This document shows, piece after piece, positions 55,030-64,000 of a stretch of DNA of 64,000 nt. The notes beneath the pieces were generated by a model. It was not told the origin of the DNA and did not search any database. It saw only the letters and a program-made list of their open reading frames with translations. The DNA lies in the NCBI RefSeq assembly GCF_009811555.1, contig NZ_BLIN01000005.1, positions 1 through 64,000 on the forward strand, given 5' to 3'. This DNA is from Streptomyces caniferus. Lineage in GTDB: Bacteria; Actinomycetota; Actinomycetes; Streptomycetales; Streptomycetaceae. Both the position numbers and the translations under genes were made by a program. Within the stretch, counting starts at the first letter, position 1. Each line of letters begins with the position of its first letter.

Positions 55030-55325
55030 CCGGCGACCCGGCGATGTACAGGCCCACGCCCACGATGGACAGGGGCAGGGCTGCCCCCAGAAGGCCCAGC
55101 ATCTGCCACCAGGTGCGGCATTGCAGACATTGCGCGGACGGAACCACATCGCGGAAGAGCAATGCCGCGCATGACTGATTGCCGTCGACTGAGTACGGCA
55201 CTGCCAGCAGGTAGGCGAGCCAGACCCATAGATAGCCCTGCGGACACGACCAGGGCCGGCAGCCCCTTCTTCCTCTGTGCGGCACGCTGCCAGAAAGTCG
55301 ATCTCAACTCCGCTGCCGTTGACAT
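55030..55325 (-). pseudogene. Possible frameshifted small membrane protein
   Basis: One frame starts STAAELRSTFWQRAAQRKKGLP; a second frame carries CPQGYLWVWLAYLLAVPYSVDG and WWQMLGLLGAALPLSIVGVGLYIAG, two transmembrane helices with a Cys-x-x-Cys between. If the two frames once formed one protein, a shift near 55260 broke it. The reading is tentative. Confidence 0.35.
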
Positions 55326-55380
55326 GCGTTCCCCCGATGCTTCTTGATGTCGAACATCGACGATGCGGCGCAGTCCGCCC

Positions 55381-55563
55381 TCACTGCCCGCGGACCAGCA
55401 AGAACAGGCCTACGAGAACCACCAGAACCACCGCTGCCACGCAGAGGACCACGCCGACGCAGATCGTGAAGATCGCAGCCCATCCGGCACAAGCCACCTG
55501 CCGCGCCCGCACCAGCTCCGCCTCTTCGGCACCGTCGTCCCACGGATCCCAGTCCGAACCCAC
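55381..55563 (-). CDS. Small single-helix membrane protein
   Basis: 60 residues from GTG 55563 (GGGGAGG upstream): acidic N-terminus GSDWDPWDDGAEEAEL and a long hydrophobic helix (IFTICVGVVLCVAAVVLVVLVGLFLLV). No known family; likely a C-tail-anchored membrane protein. Confidence 0.45.
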   Translation of the reverse strand: MGSDWDPWDDGAEEAELVRARQVACAGWAAIFTICVGVVLCVAAVVLVVLVGLFLLVRGQ

Positions 55564-55744
55564 TGCCCCACCCCTCCCCGCCCCGGACAACCTCGCCCCG
55601 CTCCCCCGCTTTCCACCGCATTTAACCGCAGAGCGGTACGCCGCCCCCGGTGGATGCCGTTCCACGGCCCATGCGGTGCCGCCGAAGGCACGGTCGGCAC
55701 AGGTCGCGTGCGTTCAGGGATATCTGAGTGAGCGTCACAAAAAG

Positions 55745-55774
55745 GCCTCCCGGCTGCGGATGGCAGCGGGAGGC
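55745..55774 (-). terminator. Rho-independent-like terminator
   Basis: Stem GCCTCCCGGCTGC / GCAGCGGGAGGC with a short loop and a run of A on the left, which is a U-run for minus-strand transcripts. It would end transcription coming from the small gene at 55985. Confidence 0.55.
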
Positions 55775-55984
55775 GGGGCGGGACGGAAGGGGCAAGCGGC
55801 GGAGCGGACACGGAGGTTCGGAAGGAGGGTCCGGGGGCCGGGGCCGAGAGGGGCGGCGGGCCAGGGGTGTACCTGGCCCGCTCCGCAACCAGGCGTGCCC
55901 CTGGCCGGGTTATGCCGGTCGGTCCTGCGATGTGACCGGGCGTGCGAACCCACCGGGGGCTGTTGCCTCAGGAGTGGGTCGGGT

Positions 55985-56161
55985 TCAGGTGTTGATGGCG
56001 CTCGTGATGGCGGCGTTGGTGTTGCCCCGTGCCGCCCGGTCTCCGGCGCGCCGCGCCTGCTCGGGGGTCGCGCCCAGGGAAGCCGCCTTCAACGTGGCCT
56101 GGGTGCGGCGTTCTTCGATCAGTTCTGCCCGCTTGCGCTTCAGATTGCCGAGGAATGACAT
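55985..56161 (-). CDS. Small basic conserved-looking protein
   Basis: 58 residues from ATG 56161: SFLGNLKRKRAELIEERRTQ, TLKAASLGATPEQARRAGDRA, and a TNAAITSAINT end. A charged amphipathic helix followed by Ala-rich helix, with codon use of a real gene. It is not assignable to a named family. No strong ribosome site is seen. A terminator lies downstream. Confidence 0.5.
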   Translation of the reverse strand: MSFLGNLKRKRAELIEERRTQATLKAASLGATPEQARRAGDRAARGNTNAAITSAINT

Positions 56162-56323
56162 GGTCTACGCGTTTCCGCGGCGGCACCACGGTAAACGCCC
56201 TGCTGGGCGCGGGTGCAGGGCGCGGCCATGTGTGCTTGGCGGCCGCCGAGCAGCTCTTCCGCAGGCGGCGGCCCGCCGCCGTCGACGACGCGGCGGACCG
56301 GGGCTGGTGGATCGCGGCGCGGC

Positions 56324-56740
56324 TCATGCGCGGACGCAGGCGGGGCACAGGCCGCGGTAGGTCACCTCGGCCTCGGAGACGGTGAAGCCGAATCGTTCGG
56401 AAGGGGGCAGATCGGCCAGGGGGTCGCCGTCGGGGTGAACGTCCCGGATGACACCGCAGGCGGAGCACACCAGGTGTTGGTGGGGCCGGTGGGCGTTCGG
56501 GTCGTAGCGCTTGGCGCGGCCTTCGGTGGGCACTTCGAGCACCTCGCCGAGCGAGACGAGTTCGCCGAGGGTGTTGTAGACGGTCGCGCGGGAGATCTCC
56601 GGCAGCCGGGCGGCGGCGCGCGCGAGCACCTCGTCCGCCGTGAGGTGGACGTGCTCACCGTCGAGTACCTCGGCGACCACCCGGCGCTGGGCGGTCATCC
56701 GCCAGCCGCGTCCGCGAAGCCGGCCCAGCAGGTCGCTCAT
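56324..56740 (-). CDS. Fur-family peroxide regulator (CatR/FurA-like)
   Basis: 138 residues. Fur winged helix (GRGWRMTAQRRVVAEVLDGEHVHLTADEVLARAAARLPEISRATVYNTLGELVSLG), metal-binding HRPHQHLVCSACGVIRDV and a final CPAC. This is the CatR/FurA branch that senses H2O2 and represses catalase genes in Streptomyces. It is divergent from a catalase relic and katG. Confidence 0.88.
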   Translation of the reverse strand: MSDLLGRLRGRGWRMTAQRRVVAEVLDGEHVHLTADEVLARAAARLPEISRATVYNTLGELVSLGEVLEVPTEGRAKRYDPNAHRPHQHLVCSACGVIRDVHPDGDPLADLPPSERFGFTVSEAEVTYRGLCPACVRA

Positions 56741-56809
56741 GCCCACCAACCTCACTGTGCATCTTGTGCATCGTTTGATGAATGAATGCGTACGAGTCTG
56801 GTTGTTGTA

Positions 56810-56837
56810 TTGACTTGGATTTCGTCCATCGTAGGAT
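56810..56837 (+). promoter_or_regulatory. Candidate promoter of the catalase/katG transcript
   Basis: TTGACT (56810-56815), 16-bp spacer, TAGGAT (56832-56837), pointing toward the catalase relic and katG. AT-rich sequence with repeated TTGTGCAT/TTTGATGAATG-like motifs lies just upstream, a plausible CatR site shared with the regulator gene. Confidence 0.5.
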
Positions 56838-56884
56838 CGGTTCCGGCGACAGCCAAGGGACAGGACGACAGCAGGGGAAAGCCC

Positions 56885-57095
56885 GTGACGGTTCAGGAGA
56901 CGGGTCCGCCAACCACCGAATCCGGCCTTGGTCGCGGGCAGGCGGAACAGAGCACAAAAGAACTCCCACGGCCAGACGGTGGGCCAGGACGAGGTGCTGC
57001 CGGAGAAGCTCGTCCACCTCGGCAACAAACGTCTCGGCCCCGAGCGCATCGTCCACCCGCGCGACGTCGTTGCCTGGGCGGTTACCGCCTTGAGG
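56885..57095 (+). pseudogene. Heme catalase (CatA/KatA-like) N-terminal relic
   Basis: GTG 56885 opens TVQETGPPTTESG, like monofunctional catalase N-termini (LTTE.G.P). In another frame follows VLPEKLVHLGNKRLGPERIVHPRD, resembling [22 protein letters not shown]. The two-frame split and lack of any downstream catalase core show a degenerate fragment. It occupies the place where catA stands divergent from catR in other Streptomyces. 57096-57493 is non-coding as far as I see. Confidence 0.4.
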
Positions 57096-57469
57096 CCGAG
57101 CGATCGTCCGCGGGGTGCTCGGTCGCCTGGGCCGTTCCCTCATCCCCCTTCAGCCCATACATGCCGCTTACGTCATGTATATCGGGGATGCCGGGTATGC
57201 AGCCTTCCGCGCACGCACCGCGGCGGGACTCGTTCCGCATCGGCCAGGCCGGCAGCCCGGCGCGGCACGGGGGGCGGGTCCACGACGGCCACCACCCGCG
57301 TGTGCCGGTCCTTCGATGTCGTCGCTGATGTCGGCTGCGCGGCCGGCGTGGCACCCCGCCCGACCCGACCGCGTCCGGCACACCACGGCGCTCGGCCGAC
57401 CAGGCCGAGGCCGTACTCCTGGGGCCTGTGCCTCCGTTGTTCCACCGCCCGCAGTTCCTGAGCACGTGA

Positions 57470-59725
<2,256 letters not shown>

Positions 59726-59750
59726 TCCTGTCCGATCCCACCCGATCCTG

Positions 59751-59792
59751 ACGTCCGGGCCGGGCCGGCGCGCGCCGGTCCGGCCCGGACGT
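59751..59792 (+). terminator. Strong hairpin terminator after katG
   Basis: Perfect 13-bp arms ACGTCCGGGCCGG / CCGGCCCGGACGT around a 16-base loop that itself pairs, 25 bp after the katG stop. No U-tract, as often in Streptomyces. Confidence 0.7.
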
Positions 59793-59868
59793 GCTGGTCC
59801 CGGCCCGGACGTCTCGGTCCGAACGGGTTCGGTACCGTCGCCCGGCTCACCCGGCCCCGCAGGGTTGG

Positions 59869-60816
59869 TCAGGTCCAGTCGTAGTGGATCTCGCGCTCGA
59901 CATTCACATAGCCAGCCCGCGCGAAGGCCGCCGCCATGGGCGTGTTGCCCAGGTCCGTCGTGGCGCGGATGCGCGGGACGCCGGCTGTGGCGAGGATGCG
60001 GGTGCCCTCCGCGAGCAGCGCGTCGATATAGCCGTGGCCGCGGTGGGCGCGGCGGATGCCGATGTAGGCGATGATCGCGTGATAGCTGTTCTTCGCCGCG
60101 ATGACGAAGCCCACCGGCTCGCCGTCGGGGAGGACGGCGACGCGCCACCAGTCACGGGGAGTGGAGTACTTCTCCATCTCGTCCTGGTACTGCTCCTCCG
60201 CGGCCTGACGAGGCGTCATGGTCATCAGGTCCCGGAGGCTGTGCGCGTCCAGCGTGCCGTCGAGGACCTCGGTCATCAGGCCGACCAGTTCCTCGCGGCC
60301 GGCGACCGCCCGGAACGCCAGCCGCGGGTCCGGGGCAGCGAGAGGCGTGCCCGGGTTCCACTGGAAACGCAGGCGCTCCACGAAGGGCGTGGCCCCCTGG
60401 CCCTCGACCAGCGCGATCAGGGCGTCGATGCCCGGCCGTACCGCCGGGTCCGCCCGCCAGTCCCCGGGGACGAGCCGTACGTACTGCGGCGGCTTCGCCC
60501 CCTCGGCGACGACGGCACCCAGGGCCGTCCCCAGCAGTCGGCGGCCCGCGGCCTCGTGGCCTTCGGCGCAGTCGAGGACGTCGAGGAGGAAGGGCCGTTC
60601 ATCGCCTAGGCGGCACCACCAGCCGGCCCGGGCCACGGTCCGCCCCTCGTGCAGGGCGACCCAGAGCCACTCGGGGCGGCGGCGACCGGTGCGGAGGTCG
60701 TCGGCGATCTCATGGTTGAAGGCATAAGGAAGCTGGTTGAACAGCTCGACCTCGTCCGGCCCGGTGATCGGGCGGACCGTCAGGCCGAGAGGGTGCTGCG
60801 ATACTGCTGCGGTCAC
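59869..60816 (-). CDS. GNAT family N-acetyltransferase
   Basis: 315 residues with two GNAT-like halves. The C-terminal half holds the acetyl-CoA site (WRVAVLPDGEPVGFVIAAKNSYHAIIAYIGIRRAHRGHGYIDALLAEGTRIL, motif RRAHRGHGY). The N-terminal half (LTVRPITGPDEVELFNQLPYAFNHEIADDL) resembles a degenerate copy. The substrate is unknown. Confidence 0.8.
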   Translation of the reverse strand: MTAAVSQHPLGLTVRPITGPDEVELFNQLPYAFNHEIADDLRTGRRRPEWLWVALHEGRTVARAGWWCRLGDERPFLLDVLDCAEGHEAAGRRLLGTALGAVVAEGAKPPQYVRLVPGDWRADPAVRPGIDALIALVEGQGATPFVERLRFQWNPGTPLAAPDPRLAFRAVAGREELVGLMTEVLDGTLDAHSLRDLMTMTPRQAAEEQYQDEMEKYSTPRDWWRVAVLPDGEPVGFVIAAKNSYHAIIAYIGIRRAHRGHGYIDALLAEGTRILATAGVPRIRATTDLGNTPMAAAFARAGYVNVEREIHYDWT

Positions 60817-60862
60817 GACGCGCTCCTGGAGGATGGCGTCCGGGCCGCCCCGGGTCAGCGGT

Positions 60863-60907
60863 TCAGGCCGCCCGGGAGGGCCGGCGCCTGAGGGACTTGC
60901 GGATCAT
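60863..60907 (-). CDS. Possible 14-residue basic peptide (MIRKSLRRRPSRAA)
   Basis: The ATG at 60907 has a very good AAAGGAGG ribosome site 7-8 bases upstream, and the ORF is 14 codons, 46 bp ahead of the GNAT start. It may be a leader peptide coupled to GNAT translation. Too short for any family. Confidence 0.35.
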   Translation of the reverse strand: MIRKSLRRRPSRAA

Positions 60908-61096
60908 CGGCCTGCCCTCCTTTCGTGCTCGGTGCGTTCCGTGACGCACGAACTGTCCTGCCGATGCCGAGTTCTACCGGTTGAGGCAGCGGCCCCGCAA
61001 GGCAATTCCCTTCAGCGACCGTGGTGTTGTCCCGCGGGCCGCGCCGGGTGCGAGCGCGGCAACGCCGTCCGCGGCATCTCCTCGCTCGACGACAGA

Positions 61097-61143
61097 CACC
61101 CCGTGGGGCCGACGGCTCATGCCACGTGCGGCCCCACGGGGTG
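61097..61143 (-). terminator. Hairpin terminator after the A-T-TE gene
   Basis: Perfect 15-bp arms CACCCCGTGGGGCCG / CGGCCCCACGGGGTG with a 17-base loop, directly after the stop of the synthetase gene, closing this operon. Confidence 0.7.
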
Positions 61144-61147
61144 CGGT

Positions 61148-63724
61148 TCAGCGCTGTGCTCGGGCGTCGAGCCAGTCCCGGACCAGTTCGTCGTTGGGTG
61201 ATTCGAGCAGCGCGAAGTGATCGACCGGCAGGCGGTCCACGGCGTCGTCCGGCAGGATGTCCCGCCACTGGCCGATGGCGCGTCCGCCCGTCCACGGCTG
61301 GTCGCCGTCGACCGCGACGGCGGTCGGTCCGCGGCGGGCGTAGTCGATCTCGCCACCGGTGTCGCCCTGCAGGATGCGCACCGACAGGCCGTCGGGCGGG
61401 CTCAGCACCAGCCCGTCGAGCACCCGCGCATTCGATTCGTACACCGCCCAGGCGTCCTCGATCTCCTGCCGGCCGGCATCCCGCGACAGGGTCCCCGCGT
61501 CCTTGGCCGCCTCGGTGACCGCGGCCAGGTCGAACCCGCCGTTCTCGTCCACGAACCGCTGCGCGGGGACGGGAATCGACCAGCCGACACGGACGAAGAT
61601 GTCGAAGGCGTCCTGCACCCTCACACGGTGGGCGCCGGGGTCCGGCGGGTCGATGAGCAGGGCACGCACCGCGTCGCCGCAGCTGTCGCGCAGGCGTCGG
61701 GCGACCTCGTAGCCGAACACCCCGCCCAGCGAGAAGCCGGACACACAGATGGTGCCGAACCGGTCGACGTCGTTGGCCAGCAGCACCTCGGCGAGCCCGT
61801 CGGCGAGCGGCGCCATGCCCTTGCCGGACAGCTCGGGCGGGGTCTCCATGGCCCAGACGGTGTCGTCGGCGGGCAGCAGCCTGGACAGCGACGCATACCG
61901 GGTGACCGCTCCGGACAGCGGCGGGAGGAAGACCCACAGCCTGTCCTGGCCCGCCGGACGCATCCGCACGAGGGTGGTGCCGGTGGTGTGGTGCGCGGTC
62001 GGTATCCCCTCCCGGCGGTCGACGAGGAGGCGGGCCAGAGCGCCGAAACCGGGTGTCCGGTAGAGCTCGGCGGCGCGCAGTTGCACGTCCAGCCGGCGGC
62101 GCACCTGGGTGATCAGCTCGATCGCCCGGACCGAGTTGCCGCCGACCGCGAAGAAACTCGCGGACTCGTCCTGGGGCGGACTGCCCAGGACCTGTCGCCA
62201 TGCCAGCCGCAGCTGTGCGGTCACGTCCGTCGGGTCGGCGTCCTCCTCGGCGTTCGTGCTCGGCCGGTCCTGTGCCTGGTCGAGCAGCGCCGCCTGATCG
62301 ACCTTGCCGCGCGACGTCAGCGGGAACTCGTCCAGCACGGTGACCCGCGAGGGCACCATGTAATCGGGCAGCGCGGACGCGACTCCCCGCACGATCACCG
62401 CTTCGGGATCGAGTTCCGGCGCGCAGCTCTTGTCGAGCCGGACGAACGCGGCCAGCAGGCGGCTGCCTGCGCCGTCGAACGGCACGACCACCGCGTCGAC
62501 GACGAAGTCGAGGGACAGCAGCCGGGAGACGATCTCACCGAGTTCCACCCGGAACCCGCCGTGGACCTTGACCTGTGCGTCGAAGCGGCCGTGCAGGTCG
62601 TAGCCGCCGTCGGGCCTTGCGGTGGCCACATCGCCGGTGCGGTAGGACCACTCCCCGTCGAGCAGGCAGAACGCCGAGGACGACGCCGCGTGCCCCAGGT
62701 AGCCACGCCCGACCGCGACGCCCTGGACGACCAGTTCGGTCGCGTTCCCCTCTTCACCGAGCGGTTCCAGCCGGAACCGGACATCATCGATCGGCGCACC
62801 GATCGCGATGGCGTCGCCGGGCAGCAGGTCCCGATAGCAGACGACGACGGCCGTCTCGGTCGGGCCGTACCCGTTCACCACGCGGGTGCCCCCCGGCGCG
62901 ACGTTCGCCCAGGCGGCCACTGCGGCCTGGGTCGGCGCCTCGCCGCCGGCCATCACCAGCCGCAGGTCCGGCGCGGCAGGGCCGGCCGACTCGGCCAGCT
63001 CGGCGCCGAACCTGTTGAACACGCCGGTCGGCAGGCTCAGCACGGTGATGCCGAGCCGTCGGCAGTGATGGAGGAAGTCGTCGGCCCCGCCGTACACGAA
63101 CGACTCGTCCCGGAAGACGAGTTCCGCTCCGACGACCATCGAGGTGCAGATCTGCTCGAGCGCGAGGTCGAAGGCGATCGAGGAGAAGAGCAGCCGGGTG
63201 TCGGCCGAGGTCAGGCCGTACCAGTCGATGGTGCGCCGTACGTGGTTCTCCAGCGCGGCCTGCTCCAGGACAGCGCCCTTGGGCACACCCGTCGACCCCG
63301 AGGTGTAGGCGACGTACGCGGCGGGCGAGGTGCGCCGGACCAGCCGTTCGTCGAGCGGCGGTCCCGGCCGCGGCCCGGGCGCGGGGCCCGACTCCGTGAT
63401 CAGCGCGGCCGGGCGGCAGTCGTCGATGATCAGTTGCTTTCGGGTGTCCGGCAGATCCGGCTCCAGCAGGGTGAAGGCGGCGCCGACCCTGCTGACCGCG
63501 GCCATCGCGACGATGGTGTCGAAGCCGACCGGCAGGTCGATGACCACCACGCTCTCCGCCGCGACGCCGAGCCCGCGCAGCCGCGTGGCCAAAGCGTCGG
63601 CGGCCTCCGCGAGTTCACGGTAGGTCAGCCTGTCGTCGCCACGGGACAGCGCGGTCTTCTGGGGGCGTTCGGTCGCATGCCCGGCGATCGCGTCGTAGAG
63701 CATGGCGCCGGTTTCCGAAGTCAT
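61148..63724 (-). CDS. Single-module synthetase A-T-TE
   Basis: 858 residues. Adenylation domain (1-500: AYTSGSTGVPKGA, FDLALEQICTSM, NGYGPTETAVVVCY, DGEWSYRTGDVA), carrier domain with Ser near 528 (AVGGNSVRAI), and a type I thioesterase (Ser near 663 in VSGFSLGGVFGYEVARR; His near 836 in PVDHFALLESP). No condensation domain. A hand-read code D-L-Q-S-M-G-G-V-V keeps the Asp that binds the alpha-amino group, so an amino acid is the likely substrate. It could dimerise, cyclise or transfer the acyl group. The MFS gene overlaps its start by 1 nt. Confidence 0.88.
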   Translation of the reverse strand: MTSETGAMLYDAIAGHATERPQKTALSRGDDRLTYRELAEAADALATRLRGLGVAAESVVVIDLPVGFDTIVAMAAVSRVGAAFTLLEPDLPDTRKQLIIDDCRPAALITESGPAPGPRPGPPLDERLVRRTSPAAYVAYTSGSTGVPKGAVLEQAALENHVRRTIDWYGLTSADTRLLFSSIAFDLALEQICTSMVVGAELVFRDESFVYGGADDFLHHCRRLGITVLSLPTGVFNRFGAELAESAGPAAPDLRLVMAGGEAPTQAAVAAWANVAPGGTRVVNGYGPTETAVVVCYRDLLPGDAIAIGAPIDDVRFRLEPLGEEGNATELVVQGVAVGRGYLGHAASSSAFCLLDGEWSYRTGDVATARPDGGYDLHGRFDAQVKVHGGFRVELGEIVSRLLSLDFVVDAVVVPFDGAGSRLLAAFVRLDKSCAPELDPEAVIVRGVASALPDYMVPSRVTVLDEFPLTSRGKVDQAALLDQAQDRPSTNAEEDADPTDVTAQLRLAWRQVLGSPPQDESASFFAVGGNSVRAIELITQVRRRLDVQLRAAELYRTPGFGALARLLVDRREGIPTAHHTTGTTLVRMRPAGQDRLWVFLPPLSGAVTRYASLSRLLPADDTVWAMETPPELSGKGMAPLADGLAEVLLANDVDRFGTICVSGFSLGGVFGYEVARRLRDSCGDAVRALLIDPPDPGAHRVRVQDAFDIFVRVGWSIPVPAQRFVDENGGFDLAAVTEAAKDAGTLSRDAGRQEIEDAWAVYESNARVLDGLVLSPPDGLSVRILQGDTGGEIDYARRGPTAVAVDGDQPWTGGRAIGQWRDILPDDAVDRLPVDHFALLESPNDELVRDWLDARAQR

Positions 63725-64000
63725 CAGGCGTTCACCTTTCGTGAACTGGGGGTGGCGGAGGCACTCGGGGTGGTGGCGGGCAGGATCACCAGGACGGTGA
63801 TCGTGGCGACGGCCGCCACCACCGCGCCGGTGATCCAGGCGGCGAGCAGGCCGGAGCTCACTCCGTCGGCGAAATGCGCCATGGCCCGGCGGGAGCCATG
63901 GGCGAGCAGGTCATAGCCCTCGGTGACCGATCGGGCCGCAGTCGGCAGACCGGGCACCGAGTCGATCCGCGCCCCGTAGCCCGCCGAGAACACCAGGCCC
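63724..64000 (-). CDS. MFS transporter, C-terminal part (cut by window end)
   Basis: The last 90 residues: AHFADGVSSGLLAAWITGAVVAAVATITVLVILPATT is the final transmembrane helix of a DHA2-type exporter, followed by a short tail. The TGATG junction couples it to the synthetase, so it is the exporter of the second cluster. Confidence 0.75.
   Translation of the reverse strand, partial: GLVFSAGYGARIDSVPGLPTAARSVTEGYDLLAHGSRRAMAHFADGVSSGLLAAWITGAVVAAVATITVLVILPATTPSASATPSSRKVNA

Noticed and set aside
61217..63916. 899-codon plus-strand open frame opposite the A-T-TE gene
   Set aside because: Same reason: antisense of conserved domains, Arg/Gly/Val-rich without motifs.

Overview
The window is high-GC DNA from an actinobacterium, almost certainly Streptomyces. 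Evidence for this is GTG/TTG starts, dense 1-4 nt ATGA/GTGA gene overlaps, a linear-replicon telomere-protein (Tpg) relic at the left edge, and Streptomyces-type families throughout (YceI, CatR/FurA, ECF sigma, SseB-like, ADP-ribosylglycohydrolase). No rRNA, tRNA or CRISPR was seen.

Positions 1-19000 are an accessory, rearranged zone. A frameshifted tpg relic is followed by a Tn7/Tn552-like (TniA/TniB) transposon. It has one intact ATPase, an ATPase fused to a transposase-like HTH region, a third protein that looks like a dead ATPase, and a split DDE transposase. A pair of near-identical transposon-end-like repeats brackets an acetyltransferase gene. A 141-bp ISL3-type MITE with a perfect 8-bp target duplication comes next. 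It is followed by an SseB-like gene, an HNH nuclease relic, a membrane protein, an ADP-ribosylglycohydrolase, a chimeric relic (kinase plus ISL3 transposase), an ATP-grasp protein, a lipoprotein, an IS5-family element whose inverted repeats also enclose a VOC-family gene, an ECF-sigma triad, a methyltransferase and esterase debris.

Positions 18915-42291 (minus strand) hold a compact biosynthetic gene cluster. The order of transcription is hmaS, hmo, a PhyH oxygenase, hpgT, an EamA exporter, prephenate dehydrogenase, a double class III aminotransferase, a SnoaL-like protein, a two-module NRPS (A-T-C-A-T-reductase), P450, ferredoxin, a GlcD-like FAD oxidase, an MFS exporter, a TauD oxygenase, an ATP-grasp ligase, a HisC-like aminotransferase and a CHMI-like isomerase. 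HmaS, Hmo, HpgT and prephenate dehydrogenase form the complete L-4-hydroxyphenylglycine pathway. The NRPS layout predicts a dipeptide released by reduction, as an aldehyde or cyclised pyrazinone, followed by oxygenation and possible ATP-grasp ligation. Upstream lie dhaL, an IclR regulator and dhaM without dhaK, with a shared candidate operator.

Positions 44800-60900 are mixed housekeeping and stress genes with several gene relics. They include an orphan binding protein, SRAP, YceI, DUF402, DoxX with an internal stop, a Cys-rich regulator divergent from DUF2231, folE, an ArsC-like gene, a CatR/FurA repressor divergent from a degenerate catalase, katG and a GNAT. Positions 61148-64000 start a second cluster: an A-T-TE synthetase coupled to an MFS exporter cut by the window edge.
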